Part shown: positions 44,742-53,212 of the stretch, piece by piece
Layout of the letters: the number at the start of each line of letters is the position of its first letter
How positions within the stretch are numbered: the stretch's first letter is position 1
Origin: Clostridium pasteurianum
GTDB taxonomy: Bacteria > Bacillota > Clostridia > Clostridiales > Clostridiaceae
Direction: 5' to 3'
DNA: 64,000 nucleotides
NCBI RefSeq assembly: GCF_001705235.1
Contig: NZ_MCGV01000001.1
Coordinates: forward strand, 2,946,181 to 3,010,180
Position numbers and translations under genes: made by a program
Notes under the pieces: generated by a model
What the model was told of the DNA's origin: nothing
Seen by the model: the letters and a program-made list of their open reading frames with translations, nothing else
Database searches by the model: none

Positions 44742-45437
44742 ATGGATGATTTTAATAAAATGGTTCAAAAGCAATTGTTTGACTTAGCGGATGAAAAGTA
44801 CAGAAAGTTTTCAGCGTCCCTTTTACCTAATGTAAATAATATTTTAGGTGTCAGATTGCCTGAACTTAGAAAATTAGCTAAAAAGATTGCAAAAGATGAT
44901 TGGCGTAATTTTATAAATGTTTCAGATGGCAAGTATTTTGAAGAAAATATGCTTCAGGGAATGGTTATTGGTTATGCTAAAATGGATATCGAAAAACGTC
45001 TCAAATATATTACTGAGTTTATACCTAAAATTAATAACTGGTCTTTATGCGATAGCTTTTGTAATGGATTAAAGTTTACTGTGGATAATATGGAGAAAGT
45101 TTTTGAATTCATTAAACCTTATTTATTATCCGAGAAAGAATTTGAAGTTAGGTTTGCTGTTGTGATGATACTTGACTTTTATATAAATGAAGGATATATA
45201 AATGAAATTTTAAAATTATTTGATACTGTAAAACATTCTGGATATTATGCCAAAATGGCAGTTGCGTGGGCAGTTTCTATTTGCTATGTAAAATTTCCAA
45301 GTGAAACTATGGAATATCTTAAAAATAATACTTTAGATGATTTTACATATAACAAAGCTTTGCAAAAAATCACTGAATCATTTAGAGTAGATAAGGATAC
45401 AAAAAATAATATAAGAAGCATGAAAAGAGCAAAGTAA
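44742..45437 (+). CDS. DNA alkylation repair protein (AlkD-like HEAT repeat)
   Basis: 231 residues of the PF08713 family: HEAT-like helical repeats that grip DNA and remove positively charged alkyl bases. Typical features are GVRLPELRKLAKKI, YFEENMLQGMVIGY, INNWSLCDSFC and FEVRFAVVMILDFYI. Substrate range is not shown by the sequence. Third gene of the repair operon; an AP site made here would be cut by the upstream Nfo. The last codons RAK and stop lie in a palindromic repeat arm. Confidence 0.9.
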   Translation: MDDFNKMVQKQLFDLADEKYRKFSASLLPNVNNILGVRLPELRKLAKKIAKDDWRNFINVSDGKYFEENMLQGMVIGYAKMDIEKRLKYITEFIPKINNWSLCDSFCNGLKFTVDNMEKVFEFIKPYLLSEKEFEVRFAVVMILDFYINEGYINEILKLFDTVKHSGYYAKMAVAWAVSICYVKFPSETMEYLKNNTLDDFTYNKALQKITESFRVDKDTKNNIRSMKRAK

Positions 45438-45614
45438 CAGTATTTTGGAACCTTAAATAAAATTAATAAATCTAAGGGGAATATTTTAAAAAGCCTAAAA
45501 AATTTTAATAACTCACTAGCGTTCAAACAATTAAAATTTCTAAGTCTTTTCAAAATATTCCCCTAAGATTTATACAATTTTATTTAAATCGTTCCAAAAA
45601 TATTGTTACTTTGC
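45429..45614 (+). repeat. Long palindromic repeat, copy 7, overlapping the AlkD-like 3' end
   Basis: Left arm GCAAAGTAACAGTATTTTGG (9 coding bases) pairs with the right arm ending TATTGTTACTTTGC. Inner arms GGGGAATATTTTAAAAAG and complement; apex AATAACTCACTAGCGTTCAAAC. A variant tail box (TTTTTCTCCGCTGCTCTACG) follows at 45638. Confidence 0.88.
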
Positions 45615-45683
45615 TTTAGGGTAAAGACAAGGTTAATTTTTCTCCGCTGCTCTACGAAAAATAGTATAGGTTTATTTGTTTTT

Positions 45684-46067
45684 TTACTTAATTTTTTTAC
45701 CTATTTTTTTATCGATTCGCCACTGAGGTGCTTTTTCGTCATTTCCCCAGTATTCATTTAATAATTTTATTTTGTTATCATTAAATTCAAAAAAGGATGA
45801 GGCATGAAATGAAATGTTGTTATCATTTTGTAATTGTACTTTGACTACTGAAATAACTAAATTTTTAATGCATTCTAGGCGCTCAATTTCAATTTTCCAA
45901 TCTCCAGGATACTCACGATTTGCCAGTATGAATTCATTGACATTAAAGCTTTCATTTGTATTATGCCAGTTTACTACAGCATCTTTCTCAAAATATGTGC
46001 TTATGTTATCCCAATTTTGTTTATCTATATCATTCCACAAGGATATTACTTTTTCTTTATAACTCAT
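45684..46067 (-). CDS. SnoaL-like / NTF2-fold protein
   Basis: 127 residues. Short alpha+beta cone-fold protein: KVISLWNDIDKQNWDNISTYFEKDAVVNWHNTNESFNVNEFI, then a sheet with SVVKVQLQNDNNISFHASSFFEFNDNKIKLLNEYWGND. This pattern fits the NTF2-like/SnoaL superfamily, whose members may be enzymes or small-molecule binders. No definite catalytic set. The ribosome site is weak (AAAGATAAAAAATG). Isolated between two repeat clusters. Confidence 0.72.
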   Translation of the reverse strand: MSYKEKVISLWNDIDKQNWDNISTYFEKDAVVNWHNTNESFNVNEFILANREYPGDWKIEIERLECIKNLVISVVKVQLQNDNNISFHASSFFEFNDNKIKLLNEYWGNDEKAPQWRIDKKIGKKIK

Positions 46068-46139
46068 TTTTTATCTTTAGTGAGAGAGTGTATAATAAGT
46101 ACGAAACTTTCACTAGGATTCACCTCTTTTTTTATTTTA

Positions 46140-46287
46140 TTTTTCTGTTTCAATCACTTACTGACGGGCGAAGCGATGTCAGTACTCTACACCTCGGTTG
46201 TATTTCCTCTAAATCTTTTAGTGGTGTATTTTGCCACTTCATTTAAAATTCCGTAGGTACGAAGGAATTTTTTCATTAAACGTTCCT
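46140..46287 (-). repeat. Tail modules of copy 8, reverse orientation
   Basis: Reverse-strand hairpin module CTGACATCGCTTCGCCCGTC (about 46158-46178) and tail box with CCGTAGGTACGAAGGAATT on the plus strand (46251-46269). They follow the order expected behind the reversed palindrome at 46288-46475. Confidence 0.6.
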
Positions 46288-46475
46288 ATAAAAAAGCAAT
46301 AGTTTTTGTGACGGTTTAAATAAATTTTGATAAATCTTAGTGGAATATTGTAAAAAGTCTTAGAACTTTTAATCTGTTTGAGTGAAGTGAGTTATTAAAA
46401 GTTCTTAGACTTTTTATAATATTCCTCTTAGATTTATCAAATTTATTTAATGTCACAAAACTATTGCTTTTTTAT
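46288..46475 (-). repeat. Long palindromic repeat, copy 8, overlapping the ABC-F 3' end
   Basis: On the minus strand the left outer arm ATAAAAAAGCAATAGTTTTG holds the last ABC-F codons and stop; the inverted copy lies at 46288-46307. Inner arms TAAAAAGTCTTAGAACTTTTA and complement; apex AATAACTCACTTCACTCAAACAG. Orientation follows the minus-strand gene. Confidence 0.88.
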
Positions 46476-48359
46476 CCTTTCTGCTAAGTCATTTAAATAT
46501 TCCCATCTAGCATAAAGATGTTCAAGTTTATCTTTGATTTCTTTTTTTTGAGGCATTAGATCTTCTAGAAGCATGTAGTCGCTGCCAGCAGAATTTATTT
46601 TATCTTCAATTTCAGTTAATTCGCCTTCAGTTTTTTCTATTACAGAATCTATTGTTTCATATTCTCTTTGCTCGTTAAAGGAAAACTTGAGCTTTGAGGA
46701 TTTTGATTTTTCTGTTTTATTTTTTGCCTTAGGTGATTCCTGTTTTTTTGCTTGAGTATCCTCTGATTTTGCTTTTTCAAGATAATCGGAATAGTTTCCG
46801 GTATTATATTCTATTGAGCCGCTTCCTTTAAATATTAGAAGCTTATTTGCAAGTTTATCAAGAAAGTATCTGTCATGTGATACTGTTACGATAGTACCTT
46901 GAAAGTCTTTTAGATAATCTTCAAGTATGGTAAGTGTCTCAATATCTAAATCATTTGTAGGTTCGTCTAGAAGGAGAACATTTGGAGCTTCCATTAAAAT
47001 TCTAAGTAAAAATAATCTTCTTTTTTCTCCTCCTGATAATTTTGATATAGGTGTCCACTGCATTTCAGAAGTAAATAAGAATTTTTCAAGCATCTTTGAA
47101 GCACTTATAAGTTCATCCTTTGAGTCCCTTATAAATTCTGCTCCTTCTTTGATGTATTCTATTACTCGGGAATTTTCATCTATAATTGGAGTCTCTTGAG
47201 AAAAGTATCCTAATTTAACGGTTTCGCCTACGTCAATTGTCCCGCTGTCAGGTTCTATTTTTCCTGCTATCATATTTAGGAGAGTTGATTTCCCTATACC
47301 ATTATGGCCTACTATACCAATTCTATCTCCTCTTGAAAAGATAAAACTGAAGTTAGTTACTGCATTAAAAGTGTCAAATGATTTACTTACATTTTTTAGT
47401 TCAATTACTTTTTTACCTAATCTAGAACCTGCTGTTGAAATTTCAATTTTATCTTCTATTATGGTGCTTTCTTCATTATTTAAATCATTAAATCTTTGAA
47501 TTCTTGCTTTTTGCTTTGTGGATCTTGCTTTTGCACCTCTTTTTATCCAGGCAAGTTCACGTCTTAATAAATTGTTTTTCTTTTGCTCAGAGGAGGCTTC
47601 AATTTGTTCTCTTTCTACCTTCTTTTCAAGGAATACACTGTAATTACCTGTATAAGTATAGATGTTTCCACTATGAAGTTCTAAGATTTTATTTGATATT
47701 CTATCGAGAAAATATCTATCATGGGTTACCATGAAAACTGCACTCTTTGTAGATTTAAGATATTGTTCAAGCCACTCTATAGTTTCATTGTCAAGATGGT
47801 TTGTAGGCTCATCTAGTACTAAAAGGTTTGAAGGGGTTATGAGGGTTTCGGCTAGAGAAATACGCTTTTTTTGACCACCCGATAAAGTGCCAACTTTTGC
47901 ACTAAAATCATTTATGCCCAATTTAGTGAGTATGGTTTTGGCGTTACTTTCTATATTCCACAAGCCCATAGAATCCATTTGACTGGTTAGACTTAACAGT
48001 AAATCTTGGCTTTTAGCGTCGTTACTTTTTTTAGCTGCATTTTCAAGGGAGGCCTCATATTTTCTAAGCAAATTCATTTCTTTAGAATCGCCTTTGAAAA
48101 TTTGTTCTAGTACTGTGGCATTATCATCAAAGCTTGAATTTTGAGGCAGATAATTCATAGTTAAAGTATTAGAAGTTGTTATTTTTCCACTGTCGTAATC
48201 TTCTGTGCCGCATAAAATTTTAAGTAGAGTTGATTTACCAGTACCATTTATGCCTATAACACCTATTTTGTCTCCTTGATTTATGCTTAAGGAGACTTTA
48301 TTTAAAAGAACTTTTTCACCATAGTTCTTTGATATATTTTCTAAAGTTATTAAATTCAT
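46461..48359 (-). CDS. ABC-F family ATPase (Uup/EttA/YdiF-like)
   Basis: 632 residues, two ATPase domains without membrane parts: Walker A GINGTGKST and GHNGIGKST, signatures LSGGQKKR and LSGGEKRR, Walker B LLVLDEPTNHLD and VLLLDEPTNDLD. The linker IKRGAKARSTKQKARIQRF and the charged C-terminal coiled coil (about 550-632, ending EYLNDLAERIKKQ) point to a housekeeping ribosome-associated subfamily rather than a resistance one. AAGGA lies 8 bases before the ATG at 48359. Single gene. Confidence 0.9.
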   Translation of the reverse strand: MNLITLENISKNYGEKVLLNKVSLSINQGDKIGVIGINGTGKSTLLKILCGTEDYDSGKITTSNTLTMNYLPQNSSFDDNATVLEQIFKGDSKEMNLLRKYEASLENAAKKSNDAKSQDLLLSLTSQMDSMGLWNIESNAKTILTKLGINDFSAKVGTLSGGQKKRISLAETLITPSNLLVLDEPTNHLDNETIEWLEQYLKSTKSAVFMVTHDRYFLDRISNKILELHSGNIYTYTGNYSVFLEKKVEREQIEASSEQKKNNLLRRELAWIKRGAKARSTKQKARIQRFNDLNNEESTIIEDKIEISTAGSRLGKKVIELKNVSKSFDTFNAVTNFSFIFSRGDRIGIVGHNGIGKSTLLNMIAGKIEPDSGTIDVGETVKLGYFSQETPIIDENSRVIEYIKEGAEFIRDSKDELISASKMLEKFLFTSEMQWTPISKLSGGEKRRLFLLRILMEAPNVLLLDEPTNDLDIETLTILEDYLKDFQGTIVTVSHDRYFLDKLANKLLIFKGSGSIEYNTGNYSDYLEKAKSEDTQAKKQESPKAKNKTEKSKSSKLKFSFNEQREYETIDSVIEKTEGELTEIEDKINSAGSDYMLLEDLMPQKKEIKDKLEHLYARWEYLNDLAERIKKQ

Positions 48360-48625
48360 ATCAAAAATCCTTTCCATATTTATATTAGGAAAACAAGTAT
48401 AATTATATTAACTTAACTTTCATATATATAAATTATACAATATAAGTATTATATCATATTTTAATGTAGGTATTTTTATAGATATTTAGTATGTTAAACG
48501 TATACTTATGTTGCTTATTATTTTTTTGTATGTTAATATTATTATGTTAATCTAGGTTTGAATTTTAATGTGCATGAAAATTTAAAGAATAGGCAATACT
48601 AAAAGTATATAGATTGATTTTGGTG

Positions 48626-48652
48626 GCTGTTGATATGTCAACAGCTTTTTTT
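48626..48652 (+). terminator. Intrinsic terminator in the DEAD-box helicase leader (attenuator)
   Basis: Perfect GCTGTTGA - TATG - TCAACAGC stem with seven T residues, ending 45 bases before the helicase ATG. A terminator placed after any upstream promoter and before the start codon suggests transcription attenuation, for example at normal temperature. It could otherwise end an upstream transcript, but the nearest upstream gene is divergent. Confidence 0.75.
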
Positions 48653-48697
48653 AAGGGAAAAAGTGTATTAAGTGTATTAAAGGAAGGAAAAGATTTA

Positions 48698-50287
48698 ATG
48701 GAAAACAAAAAATTTAGTGATTTAAAATTGAATAGCAGCGTGTTAAAGGCTATAGATGATATGGGATTTGAAGAGCCATCTAAAATACAGGCAGAGGCAA
48801 TTCCTGTAGTTATAGATGGATATGATATGATAGGTCAGGCTCAAACAGGAACTGGAAAAACTGTTGCATTTGGAGCACCAATAATAAGTAAAATTAAAGA
48901 TATGGAAAATAAAGAAGGAATTCAGTCTATCATATTAACACCTACAAGGGAGCTTGCTATTCAAATAACTGATGAACTTACAAGACTTTCAAAGTATGCA
49001 AGAGTTAAGGTTTTACCTGTATATGGAGGACAATCGATAGAGAGACAAGTAAGAGCAATTAAAAGAGGAGTAGATATTATAGTTGCAACTCCTGGAAGAA
49101 TAATGGATCACATAAAGAGAAGGACAGTAAAACTAGATAAGGTTAAATTTTTAGTCCTTGATGAAGCAGATGAAATGCTTGATATGGGATTTATAGATGA
49201 TATTGAAGGTATAATAAAAAATATAAATAGTGATAGACAGACAATGCTTTTTTCAGCAACAATGCCTCAACCAATAAAAAGATTAGCTTCTCATTATATG
49301 AAAAAAGAAGTTAAGCATATAGCAATAATGAAAAATTCATTAACTGTTGAGAAAATAAAGCAGTTTTATTTTGAAGTTAAAAATAAAGATAAGTTCGAAG
49401 CTTTATGCAGGATAATAGATGTTGAAGAACCTGAAATTACTATAATTTTCTGTAGAACTAAAAGAGGAGTTGATGAACTCGTAGAATCTATGCAGTTTAG
49501 AGGATACAATGTTGAAGGAATGCATGGTGATATGAGTCAAAATCAAAGAATAAGTACTCTTAAAAAATTCAAGGAAAATAACATTGATTTTTTAGTTGCA
49601 ACAGATGTAGCAGCTAGAGGAATAGATGTTCATAATGTATCACATGTTATAAATTATGATATACCTCAGGATATGGAATCTTATGTTCATAGAATAGGAA
49701 GAACAGGAAGAGCCAATGCTGAAGGTACAGCGTATTCATTAGTAACTCCTAAAGAGTACATAATGATTAAACAAATTGAAAAGTTTACAAAGAGCAAAAT
49801 AAGAAGAAAAGAAATACCTACAGTAGATGATATTTTTGAGACTAAATATAATAATTTAATTGATAAAATAAGAAAAAATATAGAAAAAGATGATTTTAAA
49901 AAGTATGTTCCTTTTGTTGAAAAGCTTGATGATGAATTTAATATTGTTGATGTATCAGCAGCTTTGGTAAAAATGATATTTGATAAAGAAATGAACTTTG
50001 ATTACAAGGAAAATGAACTTAATACTACTGATGAGAATGTTAGATTGTTCTTCAGCGTAGGAAGAAAAGATAAATTGAGTGTAAAAAAGTTGCTTGAATT
50101 TATAGATGATACAGCAGGTGTTTCAGGTAATGAAGTTGGAGATATAGATATACTTGATAAATTTACTTTTGTTGATGTTCCTGAAAAACTTAAGGACGTT
50201 ATAATAAAAAGCTCAAATGGTAAAAAGATAAATGGCAGAAGAGTAAATATAGAAGTAGCTAAATCTAGAAAAAAGCATAATAAATAG
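48698..50287 (+). CDS. DEAD-box ATP-dependent RNA helicase (CshA/DeaD-like)
   Basis: 529 residues. Q motif FEEPSKIQAEAIP, motif I AQTGTGKT, Ia PTRELAIQ, II VLDEADEML, III SAT, IV IIFCRTKRG, V ATDVAARGIDV, VI HRIGRTGRA. The C-terminal 80 residues form a DbpA-like RNA-binding domain (VRLFFSVGRKDKLSVKKLLEFI...INGRRVNIEVAKSRKKHNK). It works in ribosome assembly and mRNA unwinding, often in cold. AAGGAAGG supports ATG 48698; a longer frame to 48614 would run through the leader terminator. Confidence 0.93.
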   Translation: MENKKFSDLKLNSSVLKAIDDMGFEEPSKIQAEAIPVVIDGYDMIGQAQTGTGKTVAFGAPIISKIKDMENKEGIQSIILTPTRELAIQITDELTRLSKYARVKVLPVYGGQSIERQVRAIKRGVDIIVATPGRIMDHIKRRTVKLDKVKFLVLDEADEMLDMGFIDDIEGIIKNINSDRQTMLFSATMPQPIKRLASHYMKKEVKHIAIMKNSLTVEKIKQFYFEVKNKDKFEALCRIIDVEEPEITIIFCRTKRGVDELVESMQFRGYNVEGMHGDMSQNQRISTLKKFKENNIDFLVATDVAARGIDVHNVSHVINYDIPQDMESYVHRIGRTGRANAEGTAYSLVTPKEYIMIKQIEKFTKSKIRRKEIPTVDDIFETKYNNLIDKIRKNIEKDDFKKYVPFVEKLDDEFNIVDVSAALVKMIFDKEMNFDYKENELNTTDENVRLFFSVGRKDKLSVKKLLEFIDDTAGVSGNEVGDIDILDKFTFVDVPEKLKDVIIKSSNGKKINGRRVNIEVAKSRKKHNK

Positions 50288-50296
50288 AAGTTTACT

Positions 50297-50348
50297 AAAA
50301 GCACGTTAGGATAAAAAAACCTAAGGTGCTTTTTTTTTCTTAAAATAT
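50297..50348 (+). terminator. Helicase terminator
   Basis: AAAGCACGTTAGG ... CCTAAGGTGCTTT with one internal mismatch and nine or more T residues; 10 bp after the stop. Confidence 0.9.
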
Positions 50349-50395
50349 ATTTAAAAAAAAGGAACATAATAATAGATGAAAAGGAAGTGTTACCG

Positions 50396-51289
50396 TTGAA
50401 GAAAAAAGTTAGTTTGATTTTAGTCGTAATATTGATGAGTATTTTAGTATTGCCAAATAAAATTGCTGCTGCCAATGTAAGTAAGACACCTGTTATGCAG
50501 GAAAATTCCAAGTTTGATGGCTCACAAGGAGAGAATTTTGTAGATAAAATTAAAAATGTTTTTCAGAATAAAAGTCATAATGGATTTAAAACTCAGGCAC
50601 ATGAATGGTATTATATGAATGAAAATCAGAAAAAGGGTGTAGAAGAAGGTCCACCAAAAGAAACATCAGATTATGTTCCTAAGTACAAATGTTACTATAT
50701 TGGAGATAAATCTAAAAAAGTTATTTATCTTACTTTTGATGAAGGATATGAAAAAGGTTATACACCTAAGATTTTGGATGTTTTAAAAAAGCATAAGGCA
50801 AAGGCAGCCTTTTTTGTAGTTAAACCATATATAACAGGAAATCCAGAAATAATAAAAAGAATGGAAAGAGAAGGACACTTAGTATGTAATCACAGTGTAC
50901 ATCATGGTTCTATGCCTTCTATATATGATGAAAAGAAGTTTAAAAGTGAACTAACAGGTGTTGAGGAAGCTTATACGAAAGTAACAGGAAAGAAAATGCC
51001 TCAATATTTTAGACCGCCAATGGGAAAGTACAGTGAGTTATCACTTTATCACACTCAAAAATTAGGATATAAGACGATATTCTGGAGCTTTGCCTATGGT
51101 GATTGGGAACCCAATAGGCAGCCTAGTAAATATGAAGCAAGAAATAAGATTTTAAGCAGAACGCATAATGGAACAGTTCTTTTACTTCATGCAGTTTCAA
51201 AAACAAATGCTGATGTACTAGATGAACTTTTAACAGAGTGGGAGAAGCAGGGCTATAAAATAGGAACTCTTGATGAACTAACGAAATAG
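50396..51289 (+). CDS. PdaA-like polysaccharide deacetylase
   Basis: 297 residues. Signal peptide (KKKVSLILVVILMSILVLP). NodB-type domain with TFDEGYEKGYTPKILDVL: the Glu in place of the usual second Asp of TFDDGP is typical of PdaA/delta-lactam-type deacetylases. NHSVHHGSM (metal His), RPPMGKYSE and LLLHAV. Expected role: de-N-acetylation of muramic acid, as in spore cortex delta-lactam formation. AAGGAAG lies 8 bases before the TTG at 50396. A tandem repeat array follows. Confidence 0.9.
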   Translation: MKKKVSLILVVILMSILVLPNKIAAANVSKTPVMQENSKFDGSQGENFVDKIKNVFQNKSHNGFKTQAHEWYYMNENQKKGVEEGPPKETSDYVPKYKCYYIGDKSKKVIYLTFDEGYEKGYTPKILDVLKKHKAKAAFFVVKPYITGNPEIIKRMEREGHLVCNHSVHHGSMPSIYDEKKFKSELTGVEEAYTKVTGKKMPQYFRPPMGKYSELSLYHTQKLGYKTIFWSFAYGDWEPNRQPSKYEARNKILSRTHNGTVLLLHAVSKTNADVLDELLTEWEKQGYKIGTLDELTK

Positions 51290-51290
51290 C

Positions 51291-51478
51291 GAATTAACAG
51301 TGATTTGGAACATTAAAAAAATTCTATAAATCTAAGATTAAAAAATCTTAAAATCCTAAGATATTTCAATAACTCGCTGAAAAGAAGCTCAGACAAATTG
51401 AAATATCTAAGTATTTTAAGATTTTTTAACCAAGATTTATTAGAATTTTTTTAAATCGTTCCAAATTACTGTTAATTC
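51291..51478 (+). repeat. Long palindromic repeat, copy 9 (behind the PdaA-like gene)
   Basis: Left arm GAATTAACAGTGATTTGGAAC (from 51291) pairs with the right arm ending AATTACTGTTAATTC at 51478. Inner arms AAAAAATCTTAAAATCCTAAG and complement; apex AACTCGCTGAAAAGAAGCTCAGAC. It is the complete founder unit of the tandem array. Confidence 0.9.
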
Positions 51479-52195
51479 ACTTAGAGGGTAAAGCAAGGAA
51501 GATTTTCTTCCGCTCGCGCTTCGGAAAATCTAGGTTAAAAGATTATATAATGCTAAGACATAAATAATGAAAATCCTAAGATATTTCAATAACTCGCTGA
51601 AAAGAAGCTCAGACAAATTGAAATATCTAAGTATTTTAAGATTTTTCAACCAAGATTTATTAGAATTTTTTTAAATCGTTCCAAATTACTGTTAATTCAC
51701 TTAGAGGGTAAAGCAAGGAAGATTTTCTTCCGCTCGCGCTTCGGAAAATCTAGGTTAAAAGATTATATAATGCTAAGACATAAATAATGAAAATCCTAAG
51801 ATATTTCAATAACTCGCTGAAAAGAAGCTCAGACAAATTGAAATATCTAAGTATTTTAAGATTTTTCAACCAAGATTTATTAGAATTTTTTTAAATCGTT
51901 CCAAATTACTGTTAATTCACTTAGAGGGTAAAGCAAGGAAGATTTTCTTCCGCTCGCGCTTCGGAAAATCTAGGTTAAAAGATTATATAATGCTAAGACA
52001 TAAATAATGAAAATCCTAAGATATTTCAATAACTCGCTGAAAAGAAGCTCAGACAAATTGAAATATCTAAGTATTTTAAGATTTTTCAACCAAGATTTAT
52101 TAGAATTTTTTTAAATCGTTCCAAATCACTGTTAATTCACTTAGAGGGTAAAGCAAGGAAGATTTTCTTCCACTCGCGCTCTCGAAAATCTGAAT
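51351..52195 (+). repeat. Tandem array, four 220-bp units of palindrome plus tail box
   Basis: AAATCCTAAGATATTTC recurs at 51351, 51571, 51791 and 52011, exactly 220 bp apart, and the units are almost identical. Each unit has inner palindrome arms, apex, right outer arm (AAATCGTTCCAAATTACTG) and tail box (GGAAGATTTTCTTCCGCTCG). Units 2-4 lack the left outer arm and instead carry GATTATATAATGCTAAGAC from the first unit's tail. The last unit has a slightly changed tail box (52171). Recent unequal amplification is likely. Confidence 0.95.
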
Positions 52196-52377
52196 TAAAA
52201 GCTTATATAGATTTAAACTTTTAATTATGGCAATTTTAGGAGGTTTGAATTTGATTAGGATGTAAGTGGATAGTGGATTGTTAATATGGATTTATCTTTA
52301 TAGTATTAAGTATATTTTTAAAATTATATAGTTTATTCTCATTTTTGTGACACTACTTATAATTACGTAGTATTTCA

Positions 52378-52615
52378 AAATTCCGTAGGTACGGAGGAAT
52401 TTTTTCCTTAAAATCATATTCATATAAAATAATAATATTACAGAACGATTTAAATAAAAATCAATAAATCTTGGAGCTTAATCATTAAAAAACTTAGAAG
52501 TTTTAAGTGTTTGAGCTTTTAGCGAGTTATTAAAACTTCTTAGCTTTTTAATGATTAAGCCCCTTAGATTTATGATTTTTATTTAATGTTCAGTAATATT
52601 ATTATTTTATATGAA
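52378..52615 (-). repeat. Long palindromic repeat, copy 10, reverse orientation with tail box
   Basis: Outer arms TTCATATAAAATAATAATA (from 52419) and TATTATTATTTTATATGAA (to 52615) pair perfectly; inner arms GGAGCTTAATCATTAAAAAG and complement. On the minus strand the apex is AATAACTCGCTAAAAGCTCAAAC. The tail box with CCGTAGGTACGGAGGAATT is at 52383-52401. No minus-strand gene ends at its left arm, unlike the other copies, so its host gene may have been lost. Confidence 0.88.
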
Positions 52616-52687
52616 ACTTTTTTATTTACATAATCATCTAACATATGTAAAATCAAAATGCTGCAGTATTTGAAAGAAGGTTAAGAT

Positions 52688-53212
52688 TTGGAGATAAAGA
52701 AACTAGTTTTAGAAAGTAAAAAAGGAGATGTGTCTGCATTCATGCAGCTTTTGCGTAATAAAGAAGATATGATTTATAAAATTTCTTTTACATATACAAA
52801 AAATCAATATGATGCAGAGGATTGTATATCTGAGGCTGCAATAAAGGGCTTTGATAAAATAAAACAGTTAAAAGATGAGGATAAATTCTATAGTTGGTTT
52901 ACAACTATATTAATAAATGTATGTAGAAACCATCTTAGGACAAGTAAAAGAACCGCATCAGATGAAGAATTAAATAGTATTAAAGATGAGTTCTCTTATA
53001 ATTCTATCGAGGATAAGATTATAATACAGGATTTACTTAATAAATTGAAAAAGGATGAAAGAGATATATTAGTACTTAGGTATTTAAAAGATTACTCTAT
53101 AAAAGAAGTTGCTAGTATTATGGACATACCTCTTAGTACTGTTAAGACAAAAATATATAGAAGTCTTAAATTTTTAAGAGATAAAAATAGGGAGGTAAAA
53201 AATGAATACTAA
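52688..53212 (+). CDS. ECF-type RNA polymerase sigma factor
   Basis: 174 residues. Region 2: YKISFTYTKNQYDAEDCISEAAIKGFDKIKQLKDEDKFYSWFTTILINVCRNHL. Region 4: LLNKLKKDERDILVLRYLKDYSIKEVASIMDIPLSTVKTKIYRSL. Start TTG with AGAAGG 7 bases before. It overlaps the DUF4179 gene by 11 bases, the usual pairing of a clostridial ECF sigma factor with its membrane anti-sigma protein. Target promoters unknown. Confidence 0.93.
   Translation: MEIKKLVLESKKGDVSAFMQLLRNKEDMIYKISFTYTKNQYDAEDCISEAAIKGFDKIKQLKDEDKFYSWFTTILINVCRNHLRTSKRTASDEELNSIKDEFSYNSIEDKIIIQDLLNKLKKDERDILVLRYLKDYSIKEVASIMDIPLSTVKTKIYRSLKFLRDKNREVKNEY

Noticed and set aside
45956..46256. Two overlapping plus-strand open frames
   Set aside because: They run across the minus-strand SnoaL-like gene and repeat tail modules, look random and hydrophobic, and lack ribosome sites.
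50002..50511. 169-codon minus-strand open frame at the helicase 3' end
   Set aside because: It spans a strong terminator and two confident plus-strand genes.
51351..52195. CRISPR array
   Set aside because: The 220-bp units are contiguous without unique spacers and no cas genes are present; they are palindrome-unit tandem repeats.
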